DNA of 47,654 nucleotides from JAJZQD01 sp021847735. Lineage in GTDB: Bacteria; Bacillota; Thermincolia; Thermincolales; UBA2595. The notes under the pieces are model-generated. The model ran no database searches and was not told the DNA's origin. It saw only the letters and a program-made list of their open reading frames with translations. Each line of letters begins with the position of its first letter. The first letter of the stretch is position 1. Shown here piece by piece: positions 8,370 to 14,838 of this stretch. The translations under genes were made by a program, and so were the position numbers. The stretch is taken from contig DAHVYW010000101.1 of NCBI GenBank assembly GCA_027324025.1, forward strand, positions 1 to 47,654, given 5' to 3'.

Positions 8370-8548
8370 AAAGGCAGCCCCTTTTTTGCGCAAATACCAG
8401 GAAGAAGCAGGTGTATTCTTCCGAGCGAGCAACAACTCAGCCGGCAAGCCACTCCCGCTTACGCGGTCGTGGGCCGGCGGACGTCAGCCTCGCTCTGCAG
8501 AACACACCTGCTTCTTCCTTCTTTTGTGAGAAAGGGGCTGTCTTTTTT
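8369..8548 (+). terminator. Terminator stem of kimA copy 2 with a family A element as its loop
   Basis: Left arm AAGGCAGCCCCTTTTT (8371-8386) pairs with AAAAGGGGCTGTCTTTTTT (8530-8547). Between the arms lies the complete family A element, so the palindromic element forms the apical part of a giant terminator hairpin. The U-tract follows the right arm. Confidence 0.65.
8399..8519. repeat. Family A palindromic element, copy 1
   Basis: Arms AGGAAGAAGCAGGTGT and ACACCTGCTTCTTCCT enclose the conserved core CCGAGCGAGCAACAACTCAG ... GGACGTCAGCCTCGCTCTGC. Inner helices: GAGCGAG/CTCGCTC and GCCGGC/GCCGGC. Arm bases outside the GCAGGT/ACCTGC block differ from the other copies but are complementary to each other. 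Confidence 0.8.
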
Positions 8549-8567
8549 CATTCAAGTAAAAATAAAG

Positions 8568-8603
8568 AAGGGGTTGCCCAGAATCTGTTTGGGTAGCCCC
8601 TTA
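8568..8603 (-). terminator. Terminator of tRNA-Pro
   Basis: On the minus strand, AAGGGGCTACCCA pairs with TGGGCAACCCCTT and CTTTATTTTT follows. It starts about 12 bases past the tRNA CCA end. Confidence 0.75.
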
Positions 8604-8615
8604 ATTTTGATTTAA

Positions 8616-8692
8616 TGGTCGGGATGACAGGATTTGAACCTGCGACCTCACGGTCCCGAACCGTGCGCTCTACCAAGCTGAGCCACATCCCG
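8616..8692 (-). tRNA. tRNA-Pro (anticodon CGG)
   Basis: 77 nucleotides with encoded CCA. Acceptor CGGGATG pairs with CATCCCG. The anticodon stem is CACGG/CCGTG with loop TTCGGGA, giving anticodon CGG (codon CCG). The T arm reads GCAGGTTCAAATCCTGT. D arm GCTCAGCTTGGTAGAGC is canonical. Confidence 0.96.
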
Positions 8693-8831
8693 ATGTACTT
8701 TAATTTTGTCCTGACAATATAACATTATATATCCTTCGAGGGCATTTTGCAACCTCAAATACGGAAATCCCATATTATTTCAGCAGCCCCCGGCGTAGTC
8801 AATTCCTCTTTAATCTTCTGTATCATTCTAT

Positions 8832-8860
8832 TTATCCGGATAAGTCGGTTGTGTTATAAT
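8832..8860 (+). promoter_or_regulatory. Possible promoter with palindrome for the amidohydrolase gene
   Basis: A perfect 12-base palindrome TTATCCGGATAA (8832-8843) lies at the -35 position relative to TATAAT at 8855-8860, 31 bases before the start codon. The palindrome could be an operator; no regulator is identified nearby. Confidence 0.4.
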
Positions 8861-8891
8861 CTAATGGTAGAAAACAAGGGAGAAACACCAA

Positions 8892-10103
8892 ATGAAATTC
8901 TTAAAAATTAATGCCGATGAAGACTATTTGCTAATTCCGGACCTGCTTTGGGACGGGATTGGCGATAAACCATTGAAAGACCACGCTGTTTTCATCACAG
9001 GGGGGCTTATAAGCAGGCTCGTGCCCATGTCGTCCCTTGGTGAAAACATCATTGAAGGAGCGGAATTGGTCCGCATGGAAGGGACGACCCTGATGCCCGG
9101 CTTGATAGACTGCCATATTCACTTGTCCATGAACAGCGAAAGCCTTTCCCAAGCTGTTGATGAGTGGGAAAACAGACCTGTTCTGGCGGAGCGGCACGCC
9201 TGCCAGGCAGCAGCCGACTTTCCTGTAAACGGCGTTCTGGCTGTAAGAGATGGCAGTGACAAAACCGGTATCGGCCTGACGGTGAGAAACAAAATTCTTT
9301 CAGGTCTTGCACCAGGACCACTGGTAGTTGCAACCGGCCGGGCCGTATATAAAAAAGGCCGGTACGGGATTTTTCTCGGTCCGGGAATAAGAACCACAGA
9401 CGAGGCCCTTAAGCAGGTTGAGGGTTTAAAAACAGAAGGGGTAGATCAATTGAAGGTGGTTGTCTCCGGGCTTGTCAGTTTCAAGGAGCTCGGTGTTGTG
9501 GGTCCGTCACAGTTTAGCATTTCCGAATTAAAGGTTATCGTAGATTACGCCCACCATCTTGGTTTAAAGGTCATGGCCCATGCCAGTTCTGCGGAAGCAG
9601 TTGAAGTTTCAGCGAGGGCCGGGGTTGACTCTGTGGAACACGGTTATTTTTTGGGAACAAAGCAGCTCGAACTTATGGCCATAAATGGGACAGCCTGGGT
9701 GCCCACCCTGGCCCCCCTTGGCAACCTAGTCTTTAGCAACTATCTTCCATACGGGGGGGCCGATATGGATGTCATCCGAAGGTCCTTTGATATCCAGCTC
9801 TCTCGTCTTAAAGAAGCTGTTGAACTGGGGGTGTCGGTGGGTATCGGGACCGATGCCGGGGCTAACCGGGTTTTGCACGGTTATTCTTACCACGACGAGC
9901 TCAGGTACTACAGTATGGCTGGACTGAGTAACATGATTATTCTAAAAATGGCAACTTCGGTATCAGCAGAAATCATCGGCCAAAAAGGCCAACTTGGCGC
10001 TGTCTCTGCCGGAAGGAAGCCTTATCTGATTAGTCTATTGGGGAACCCCTTGGAATCTCTCGGTTTTCTGTGTTCACCTGAATGGGTAATTATGCCCGGG
10101 TAA
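8892..10103 (+). CDS. Amidohydrolase-superfamily metal-dependent hydrolase
   Basis: 403 residues. The N-terminal beta sandwich leads into the metal-binding TIM barrel: DCHIHL (residues 73-78, HxH), the probable carboxylated lysine K188 in QLKVVVSG, H230 in MAHASS, H250 in EHGYF and D321 in GTDAG. This pattern fits the imidazolonepropionase/Xaa-Pro dipeptidase branch that hydrolyses cyclic amides or dipeptides. GGGAG lies 11 bases before ATG 8892. It is monocistronic, downstream of tRNA-Pro on the opposite strand. The exact substrate cannot be read from sequence, and no histidine-degradation genes are adjacent. Confidence 0.85.
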   Translation: MKFLKINADEDYLLIPDLLWDGIGDKPLKDHAVFITGGLISRLVPMSSLGENIIEGAELVRMEGTTLMPGLIDCHIHLSMNSESLSQAVDEWENRPVLAERHACQAAADFPVNGVLAVRDGSDKTGIGLTVRNKILSGLAPGPLVVATGRAVYKKGRYGIFLGPGIRTTDEALKQVEGLKTEGVDQLKVVVSGLVSFKELGVVGPSQFSISELKVIVDYAHHLGLKVMAHASSAEAVEVSARAGVDSVEHGYFLGTKQLELMAINGTAWVPTLAPLGNLVFSNYLPYGGADMDVIRRSFDIQLSRLKEAVELGVSVGIGTDAGANRVLHGYSYHDELRYYSMAGLSNMIILKMATSVSAEIIGQKGQLGAVSAGRKPYLISLLGNPLESLGFLCSPEWVIMPG

Positions 10104-10260
10104 GCTTTAGAGTGTCTTATTGCATTTCATCCATTGAGTCACGTAGTTCAATGTTTGATGTAACGTTAAAATTATTACGTCCTTTTCGTTAGGATGGGCA
10201 ATAATACCTCTTATATTCAAAAATTCTTAGTAAACAATAAAATAAAAAAGGAGGATTGCC

Positions 10261-10620
10261 ATGCAGGAACAATCAACACCGCAGAATGAAAACCTGGTTG
10301 AATTATGGGAGCAGATGGGTACCTCTACCGGTAACCTCATCGGTAAAATAATCGGCTTGACGGCTCAATACGGATTGCAGGCTTATCAGCAGGCAGTTAT
10401 AAACCCTTTGAACGAGGCTGGTATCCACTACACCGCCCCCCCGTCTGAAACAGGTGTTCCTTCAGACATAAGACAGCAAACCTGGGGGCAAATGGGTAAA
10501 GATTACGGAGAGTATATCGGAACCTCACTGGGCATGGCTATGGATTTATTCATAAAATCCGTGGAAAATTCCGTTCAATCTATGTCACCGGGTTTAAACA
10601 ACCAAGCCCCGAAATCCTAA
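10261..10620 (+). CDS. Hypothetical protein with two WxQMG repeats
   Basis: 119 residues; AAAGGAGG precedes ATG 10261. Two similar helical units are visible: WEQMGTSTGNLIGKIIGLTA (about residues 17-36) and WGQMGKDYGEYIGTSLGMAM (about residues 75-94), separated by a proline-rich link. The repeats are small-residue-rich amphipathic helices that could pack on membranes or each other. It has no signal peptide and no known family. It is followed by a terminator and convergent to the Pro/Met-rich gene. Confidence 0.7.
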   Translation: MQEQSTPQNENLVELWEQMGTSTGNLIGKIIGLTAQYGLQAYQQAVINPLNEAGIHYTAPPSETGVPSDIRQQTWGQMGKDYGEYIGTSLGMAMDLFIKSVENSVQSMSPGLNNQAPKS

Positions 10621-10642
10621 ATAGATCCAAAGAGTGTCGAAA

Positions 10643-10676
10643 ATTGGGCGGTCTTAATAGACTGCCTCTTTTTTGG
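10643..10676 (+). terminator. Rho-independent terminator
   Basis: GGGCGGTCT-TAAT-AGACTGCC then TCTTTTTT, 23 bases after the stop of the gene at 10261. Confidence 0.75.
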
Positions 10677-10698
10677 CTAAGGGAAAAGAAAGCCTCTA

Positions 10699-11229
10699 CT
10701 AAAAGTTCGGACTACTCCCCGGAATATATACCGGCTGTATGGACTCAGTGAGGGTATTGATACCTGTTTTATTTTCAGAGACTTCACTACTTTGCTGCCG
10801 GTCATTTTCGGCTGAGGTTGTTGGGCTTCCTTGCTGCTGCGTTGGCATCACAGCCGGCACCATCATTGGGGGTACCGGCATCATCACCGGGGGTATTGGC
10901 ATCATCATCGGGGGTATTGGCATCATCACCGGGGGTACCGGCATCATCATTGGGGGTACCGGCATCATCATCGGCGGTGCCATAAACGGCGGTGCCATTA
11001 TCGGTGGTGCCATAAACGGTGGTGCCATTATCGGCGGTGTCATTATCGGCGGTGTCATGGGTATCATTACGGGAGGGGTCGGAACTGCCATTGGCGGCGT
11101 AGGTATCGCCATAGGCGGTGTTGGAATAGGGATTCCCACCCCTTGGGCTGTGGTTGTATTAAGTTGGCCCTGGGTTCCGGCATTGTTTGTATTATTTTCC
11201 CGGTTCACGTTTAACACCTTCCTTTTCAT
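10699..11229 (-). CDS. Proline/methionine-rich low-complexity protein
   Basis: 176 residues. About residues 34-130 are a run of short repeats of the type PPxMxxP (PTPPMAIPTPPM, APPFMAPPIM, MMMPVPPMMMPVPP), flanked by a basic N-terminus and a polar Q/S/E-rich tail. GAGGT lies 10 bases before the start on the minus strand; the plus-strand frame over the same bases (GGI repeats) lacks a ribosome site, so minus is preferred. Such proline-rich proteins occur on spore coats or cell surfaces, but no signal peptide is seen here, so a spore-coat role is only a guess. The repeat DNA is prone to copy-number change. Confidence 0.65.
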   Translation of the reverse strand: MKRKVLNVNRENNTNNAGTQGQLNTTTAQGVGIPIPTPPMAIPTPPMAVPTPPVMIPMTPPIMTPPIMAPPFMAPPIMAPPFMAPPMMMPVPPMMMPVPPVMMPIPPMMMPIPPVMMPVPPMMVPAVMPTQQQGSPTTSAENDRQQSSEVSENKTGINTLTESIQPVYIPGSSPNF

Positions 11230-11317
11230 TTATAACATACCTCACTTATTCCGCTTCTTCTTGCTCACCTTAGGTGTAACCTGTTATAACTGTTGTTATG
11301 CAGGTATTTTTATGGAA

Positions 11318-11434
11318 GTGAACTCGTTCAGCTAAAGCTGAACATCGAGACTTCAGTGGGGGACTCTACCCCCACTGAAGCAGAAAAGTGGAAACTCCAC
11401 CTAATAGAAGGTGGAGTCTTGGAATTGGGATAAA
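11318..11434. mobile_element. Family C element, copy 1 (117 bases, non-coding)
   Basis: From GTGAACTCG to GGGATAAA. Three hairpins lie in series: GTTCAGC/GCTGAAC, CTTCAGTGGGGG/CCCCCACTGAAG, and ACTCCACCT/AGGTGGAGT. The same 117 bases recur at 35336-35452 with about three changes, there inserted within satD. No terminal inverted repeat or target duplication is visible. Subterminal hairpins without duplication fit a non-autonomous IS200/IS605-like element; no TnpA is in the window. Confidence 0.65.
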
Positions 11435-11487
11435 AAGGGGGTGTCAGCTGTCTCCTGTCCTTTCCCATTTGTCCCCAAAGAGGCGTC

Positions 11488-12501
11488 TTACTTAAGTTTA
11501 GGGGAAAACCAGTGGCATTTATTGCAGTATACTTTATTGATAGCGCCGCGGTTACTGTTTTGTTCATTTTTATTTATATTGTGACAACTAAAACAATTAT
11601 CCAATCCGCGGGATTTTACAAGGTCACCGTGAATCTCCCTGAATTTAGGGTCTTTGTGGGTTGATGGTTTTTGAAGGTGGCAGTTATAGCAGAAGGTGTT
11701 ATTTTTGATATAACTTTGAACAGTGAGAGCCGTTAAATCCAGGGATTGATTGAAAGAATAAGAATGACATAAATTGCAGGGTTTAAAGTCCTTTTGGGCG
11801 GCAGAGCCGTGTTGACGCTCCCAATCCCCGGTCTTATGGGTTGTCGGAACCAGTTGTCTGGAATGGCAAGTGGAACAGTTTTGGCTGACCCGGCGTTTGC
11901 CGTGACAGTCAAGGCAGGTGGACATCCGGGGCGTGCTGAACTCAAAATCCATCTGCTCGTCGGCCAAACTTTGCCCCCATTCTTCGGCGGGTATTTTAGC
12001 TGTTATTCCCCGTTCAACTATTCGCCCGTGCGCCACACCGGCATGACAGTCAATACAGTTTATGCCTTTATCCAGGTGTTTTTGGTGAGGTACAACAGTG
12101 TCTGATGAGGGGCTATATTTCCGGTTTTTCGAGTGGCACCCCAGGCAAACTGAGTTAGAGACGGACCCACTGTTTACCTTTGTAAGCCCGTTTCCACCGG
12201 AACGGTAAAATAATGTCTCTATAAATATCCTGCCCTGATACCTGATAAAGCCCGTTACCCCCGGTTCCCGATGGCATTCCCTGCATTGAAACTGGGCGTG
12301 GTTGGAGGATTGCCAGGTTAAGTATTCGGGAGCCATCGAATGGCAGCGGGCACAGAAGGTTGACTCGTCACTCCCCATTACTGGCACATAATACCATAGT
12401 GCAATAAACAAAACAAACACCACGGCAACAACTACCGCGGTCATAAGGTATTTCCTTGATTTTTTGGAGGGTGGAGTTTGTGACGCCACAGTTTTTTCCA
12501 T
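11488..12501 (-). CDS. Membrane-anchored decaheme cytochrome c, NapC/NirT-like
   Basis: 337 residues. One N-terminal membrane helix (about residues 19-41) is followed by ten CxxCH heme motifs: CARCH, CRECH, CLGCH, CIDCH, CLDCH, CSTCH, CNLCH, CYNCH, CFSCH and CNKCH. The first part resembles the tetraheme NapC/NirT quinol oxidase domain (CARCHSMAPEYLTW, then CRECHREPGVTGF). The remaining hemes extend it into a fused multiheme wire. By family it would take electrons from menaquinol and pass them outward to periplasmic or extracellular acceptors. It is monocistronic with no reductase subunit adjacent. The anchor and heme count suggest dissimilatory metal or nitrogen-oxide respiration. Confidence 0.9.
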   Translation of the reverse strand: MEKTVASQTPPSKKSRKYLMTAVVVAVVFVLFIALWYYVPVMGSDESTFCARCHSMAPEYLTWQSSNHAQFQCRECHREPGVTGFIRYQGRIFIETLFYRSGGNGLTKVNSGSVSNSVCLGCHSKNRKYSPSSDTVVPHQKHLDKGINCIDCHAGVAHGRIVERGITAKIPAEEWGQSLADEQMDFEFSTPRMSTCLDCHGKRRVSQNCSTCHSRQLVPTTHKTGDWERQHGSAAQKDFKPCNLCHSYSFNQSLDLTALTVQSYIKNNTFCYNCHLQKPSTHKDPKFREIHGDLVKSRGLDNCFSCHNINKNEQNSNRGAINKVYCNKCHWFSPKLK

Positions 12502-12616
12502 GACTATTACCTCAACTTTGTTCTAACGGGCACAAATTCCTTTTCCTATTATAACACCACGCCAGGCCCCGCGTCATTCCCATATGGCATGTACAAAAGT
12601 ACTGGAAGGAGAGTCT

Positions 12617-12744
12617 GTGGGAAGGTGCAGGTATATTCGTCCGAGCGAGCAACAACTCAGCCAGCAAACCGCTCCGCATACGCGGTCGCGGGCTGGCGGA
12701 CGTCAGACTCGCTCTGCGGAATACACCTGCACCTTCCTTTCCAC
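12617..12744. repeat. Family A palindromic element, copy 2
   Basis: Arms GTGGGAAGGTGCAGGT and ACCTGCACCTTCCTTTCCAC enclose the same core as at 8399. Inner helices GAGCGAG/CTCGCTC, GCCAGC/GCTGGC and ACCGC/GCGGT. The outer arm sequence differs from copies 1 and 3 yet remains paired. This copy is not in a terminator; it lies between the cytochrome start and the end of the next minus-strand gene. Confidence 0.8.
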
Positions 12745-12780
12745 GAAGAGCAAAGAGACAGCGTGAACTATACTATCTAA

Positions 12781-13023
12781 TCATGTTTCATCCCCTTCCC
12801 TGATTACCTTCCCCGCCTCGTATCTACTCCTTTCCCTATGGTCACTTTTTCTGTATTCAACCATTTGGAAGTCTTCCACATCGAGTCCGTGATCCTCACA
12901 AACCGGGACCATTTCGGTAATAACTGATTCCACCCGGCCGGGTTTAGTGAACTCGTAGTACTCTGGTTCCCTTGTAAAAAATAAATACACCTCCATTAGT
13001 AATATGGGAGGTGTAACAAACAA
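12781..13023 (-). CDS. Hypothetical acidic protein
   Basis: 80 residues if started at TTG 13023, which directly abuts the stop of the upstream gene; an ATG at 12996 would give MEVYLFFTREPEYYEFTKPG. Neither has a clear ribosome site, so the start is unsure and coupling to the preceding gene is likely. The protein is mixed alpha/beta with a charged C-terminus (YRKSDHRERSRYEAG). No family is recognised. It probably works with the 188-residue protein encoded immediately upstream. Confidence 0.55.
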   Translation of the reverse strand: MFVTPPILLMEVYLFFTREPEYYEFTKPGRVESVITEMVPVCEDHGLDVEDFQMVEYRKSDHRERSRYEAGKVIREGDET

Positions 13024-13590
13024 TTATGCCTGTGAATTATTAACCGAGTTCTCATTTTCCACTAGCTGCCTTAATCTTTCCATCTTTCTATCGGTGAAGG
13101 TAAACAACAGCGGAGTATCATCTGCAATATAGAATGACCGCCTTGTGGGTTCGAATCCTTCAACTTGCCAGGTGTTCCATCTGTTTAAAAGCCGGACAAA
13201 ATCCTCAAAGGTTCCCATTTGTTTTCTGACATTTGTATCACCGGGTAATTCTTCCTGAAAAAACAACACCGTTAAAGCCCGCAGACCTTCGTGTTCTATG
13301 ATTTCCCTTACAAAGTCAAAAAACCTGCTTTTTGTACCCGTTTTACTGGCTATCCTGATATCGTCGTCAATATCACATGCACAATGCGGTTCAGGCACGT
13401 CATGCACTTCAAAAACAACCTCCGGATTGCCTAACACCCTAATAATCGCCGACTTAGCCCCAGAGAGCAGATTTTCGTGACCAAACCCTATCCCATACCC
13501 ATACAGGCCGCCTAGTTCGGCTGCCCTGTGCTTAAATCCTTCCATTCGGTCCTCGGCTACATTTACTGCAAACACCAATGAAACACACAT
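13024..13590 (-). CDS. Hypothetical protein, 188 residues
   Basis: Starts MCVSLVFAVNVAEDRMEGFK at ATG 13590. A glycine-rich turn GGLYGYGIGFGHENLL (residues 27-42), a PEPHCACDIDDDI segment and alternating strands and helices are seen, but no motif of a known enzyme. The two-cysteine HCAC could bind metal. It is the first gene of a two-gene minus-strand unit with the protein at 12781; its stop is adjacent to the next start. No promoter was resolved in the 117 bases upstream. Confidence 0.6.
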   Translation of the reverse strand: MCVSLVFAVNVAEDRMEGFKHRAAELGGLYGYGIGFGHENLLSGAKSAIIRVLGNPEVVFEVHDVPEPHCACDIDDDIRIASKTGTKSRFFDFVREIIEHEGLRALTVLFFQEELPGDTNVRKQMGTFEDFVRLLNRWNTWQVEGFEPTRRSFYIADDTPLLFTFTDRKMERLRQLVENENSVNNSQA

Positions 13591-13707
13591 TTTCAGCTAC
13601 CCCGCAGTTGACAGTTTTTTTATCATAATTATCTTAATACTAAGGAAGACTATTGTAAAGAAGGCATCCGGTATTTTAACCGTTAATTTTACAATGGGGG
13701 GATAACA

Positions 13708-13926
13708 TTGGATAAAAAGAAACACTCCATACAACCAAAAGATAAAGGGCCCCAGATGTACGGCATTGGAAAACCTACCCCGGAACAACTGCAGAGTAAG
13801 GGTGAACTGGTGAGGGAAGGGAAACACGACCTCGAACCGTCGGAGGAGTTTATGAGAAACAATCCTTACAAAACCGCACCCAACAACCTTACTTCCAAAG
13901 GATTGTCAGATAAGGAAAAGGGATAG
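13708..13926 (+). CDS. Small hydrophilic protein, 72 residues
   Basis: TTG start at 13708 preceded by GGGGGGA. The product is lysine-, proline- and glutamate-rich (MDKKKHSIQPKDKGPQMYGI ... LTSKGLSDKEKG), without hydrophobic segments, and is likely disordered, reminiscent of small spore proteins but with no SASP motif. It is divergent from the gene at 13024-13590. After it, 13927-14145 holds only a weak hairpin (AAGACGG/CGTCTTTTT near 14055-14090). Confidence 0.6.
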   Translation: MDKKKHSIQPKDKGPQMYGIGKPTPEQLQSKGELVREGKHDLEPSEEFMRNNPYKTAPNNLTSKGLSDKEKG

Positions 13927-14145
13927 AATCAAAGACTGTCGAAGCAGTTCTAATAATGGCTCCGGCCCGTTCCCAATCCAAAACTTCCGAATGATCATTT
14001 TCAGGCAGGGACTCCTCATGAACCAGGGCCCGGCCGATTTGAGTCTGGCCGTTGAAGACGGACCGCGAAAAACGATCGTCTTTTTAGTATCATTCCAAAA
14101 AATATTCACCTAAAATATATTATACTTGTTGGCCTTTCAGAATGC

Positions 14146-14176
14146 AAAAAATCCCCAACCATCCGGTCGGGGATTA
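14146..14176 (-). terminator. Terminator of the MarR-RACo-NuoEFG-like operon
   Basis: On the minus strand, AATCCCCGACCGG pairs with GGTTGGGGATT (one G-T and one bulge) and TTTTTGC follows, 11 bases after the last stop. Confidence 0.8.
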
Positions 14177-14186
14177 TCTCCTGAAT

Positions 14187-14837
14187 TTAACCTTGTGCCT
14201 TTGGAATTAACGCCCCCACGGGGCAGACCTTGACGCACTCACCGCACTGTGTGCAACGGGACTTGGCAAAACCGGTCTCACCGAAGGTAGCTACCTTGCG
14301 TGACATTCCCCGCCTGATAAAACCGATGGCCCCTACTTTGACCCTGTGCCGGTCCACCCAAATACACTGGCCGCATAGAACACACCTGCTGGCGTCATAA
14401 ACAAAGGTCTCTGGGCTGTCGTCTATCGGGGTTTCCTGGACAACAGACTTCAGGCGTGTAAGCTTAAGTTTAAGCCCTCTCTCTTTAGCGATTTTTTGCA
14501 GTTCACAGCTGCCGTTCCTCGCGCATTTGGCACAACCCAGCCGGTGGTTGGAGAGAAGCAGTTCAAAGGCTGTCTGCACCAGCCTGTCTATTCGGCGGCT
14601 GCGTGTCCTCACTACCATTCCCTCTTTGACCTGTTGTGTGCACGCGGTGACAGGGTTAAGAAAGCCATCAATCTCCACAAAGCAAAGGCGGCAGCTAGCC
14701 GCGGGCTTTTCAGTTTCTTCGTTGGCACACAGGTGGGGTATGTACACCCCATTATCCAAAGCCGCCCGGAGCAGGTTGGCCCCTTCCGGTACGGTAATCT
14801 GTTTTTCGTCAATTATTACCGTTACTATCCCGCTCAT
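14187..14837 (-). CDS. NuoG/HndD-type ferredoxin subunit (2Fe-2S plus 4Fe-4S), no catalytic domain
   Basis: 216 residues from ATG 14837 (AAGGAGA 8 bases before); it starts 1 base after the NuoF stop, so translation is coupled. Order: N-terminal 2Fe-2S domain (C in HLCANEE, SCRLC, VTAC), a His-Cys 4Fe-4S motif (HRLGCAKCARNGSC), then a bacterial 2x4Fe-4S domain. The first C-x2-C-x2-C-x3 motif reads CVLCGQCIWVD, with Asp where the fourth Cys is expected; the second (CTQCGECVKVCP) is complete. The protein matches the N-terminal electron-transfer region of NuoG or HndD but stops before any molybdopterin or H-cluster domain. It should relay electrons from the NuoF flavin to an unknown acceptor. Confidence 0.85.
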   Translation of the reverse strand: MSGIVTVIIDEKQITVPEGANLLRAALDNGVYIPHLCANEETEKPAASCRLCFVEIDGFLNPVTACTQQVKEGMVVRTRSRRIDRLVQTAFELLLSNHRLGCAKCARNGSCELQKIAKERGLKLKLTRLKSVVQETPIDDSPETFVYDASRCVLCGQCIWVDRHRVKVGAIGFIRRGMSRKVATFGETGFAKSRCTQCGECVKVCPVGALIPKAQG

Positions 14838-14838
14838 C

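Noticed and set aside
10739..11335. Plus-strand frame of GGI repeats opposite the Pro/Met-rich gene
   Set aside because: No ribosome site; it is the antisense of a repeated coding sequence, while the minus strand has a clear site.
13906..14109. 67-codon minus-strand frame after the operon terminator
   Set aside because: No ribosome site, overlaps the end of the gene at 13708 and has no protein-like pattern.
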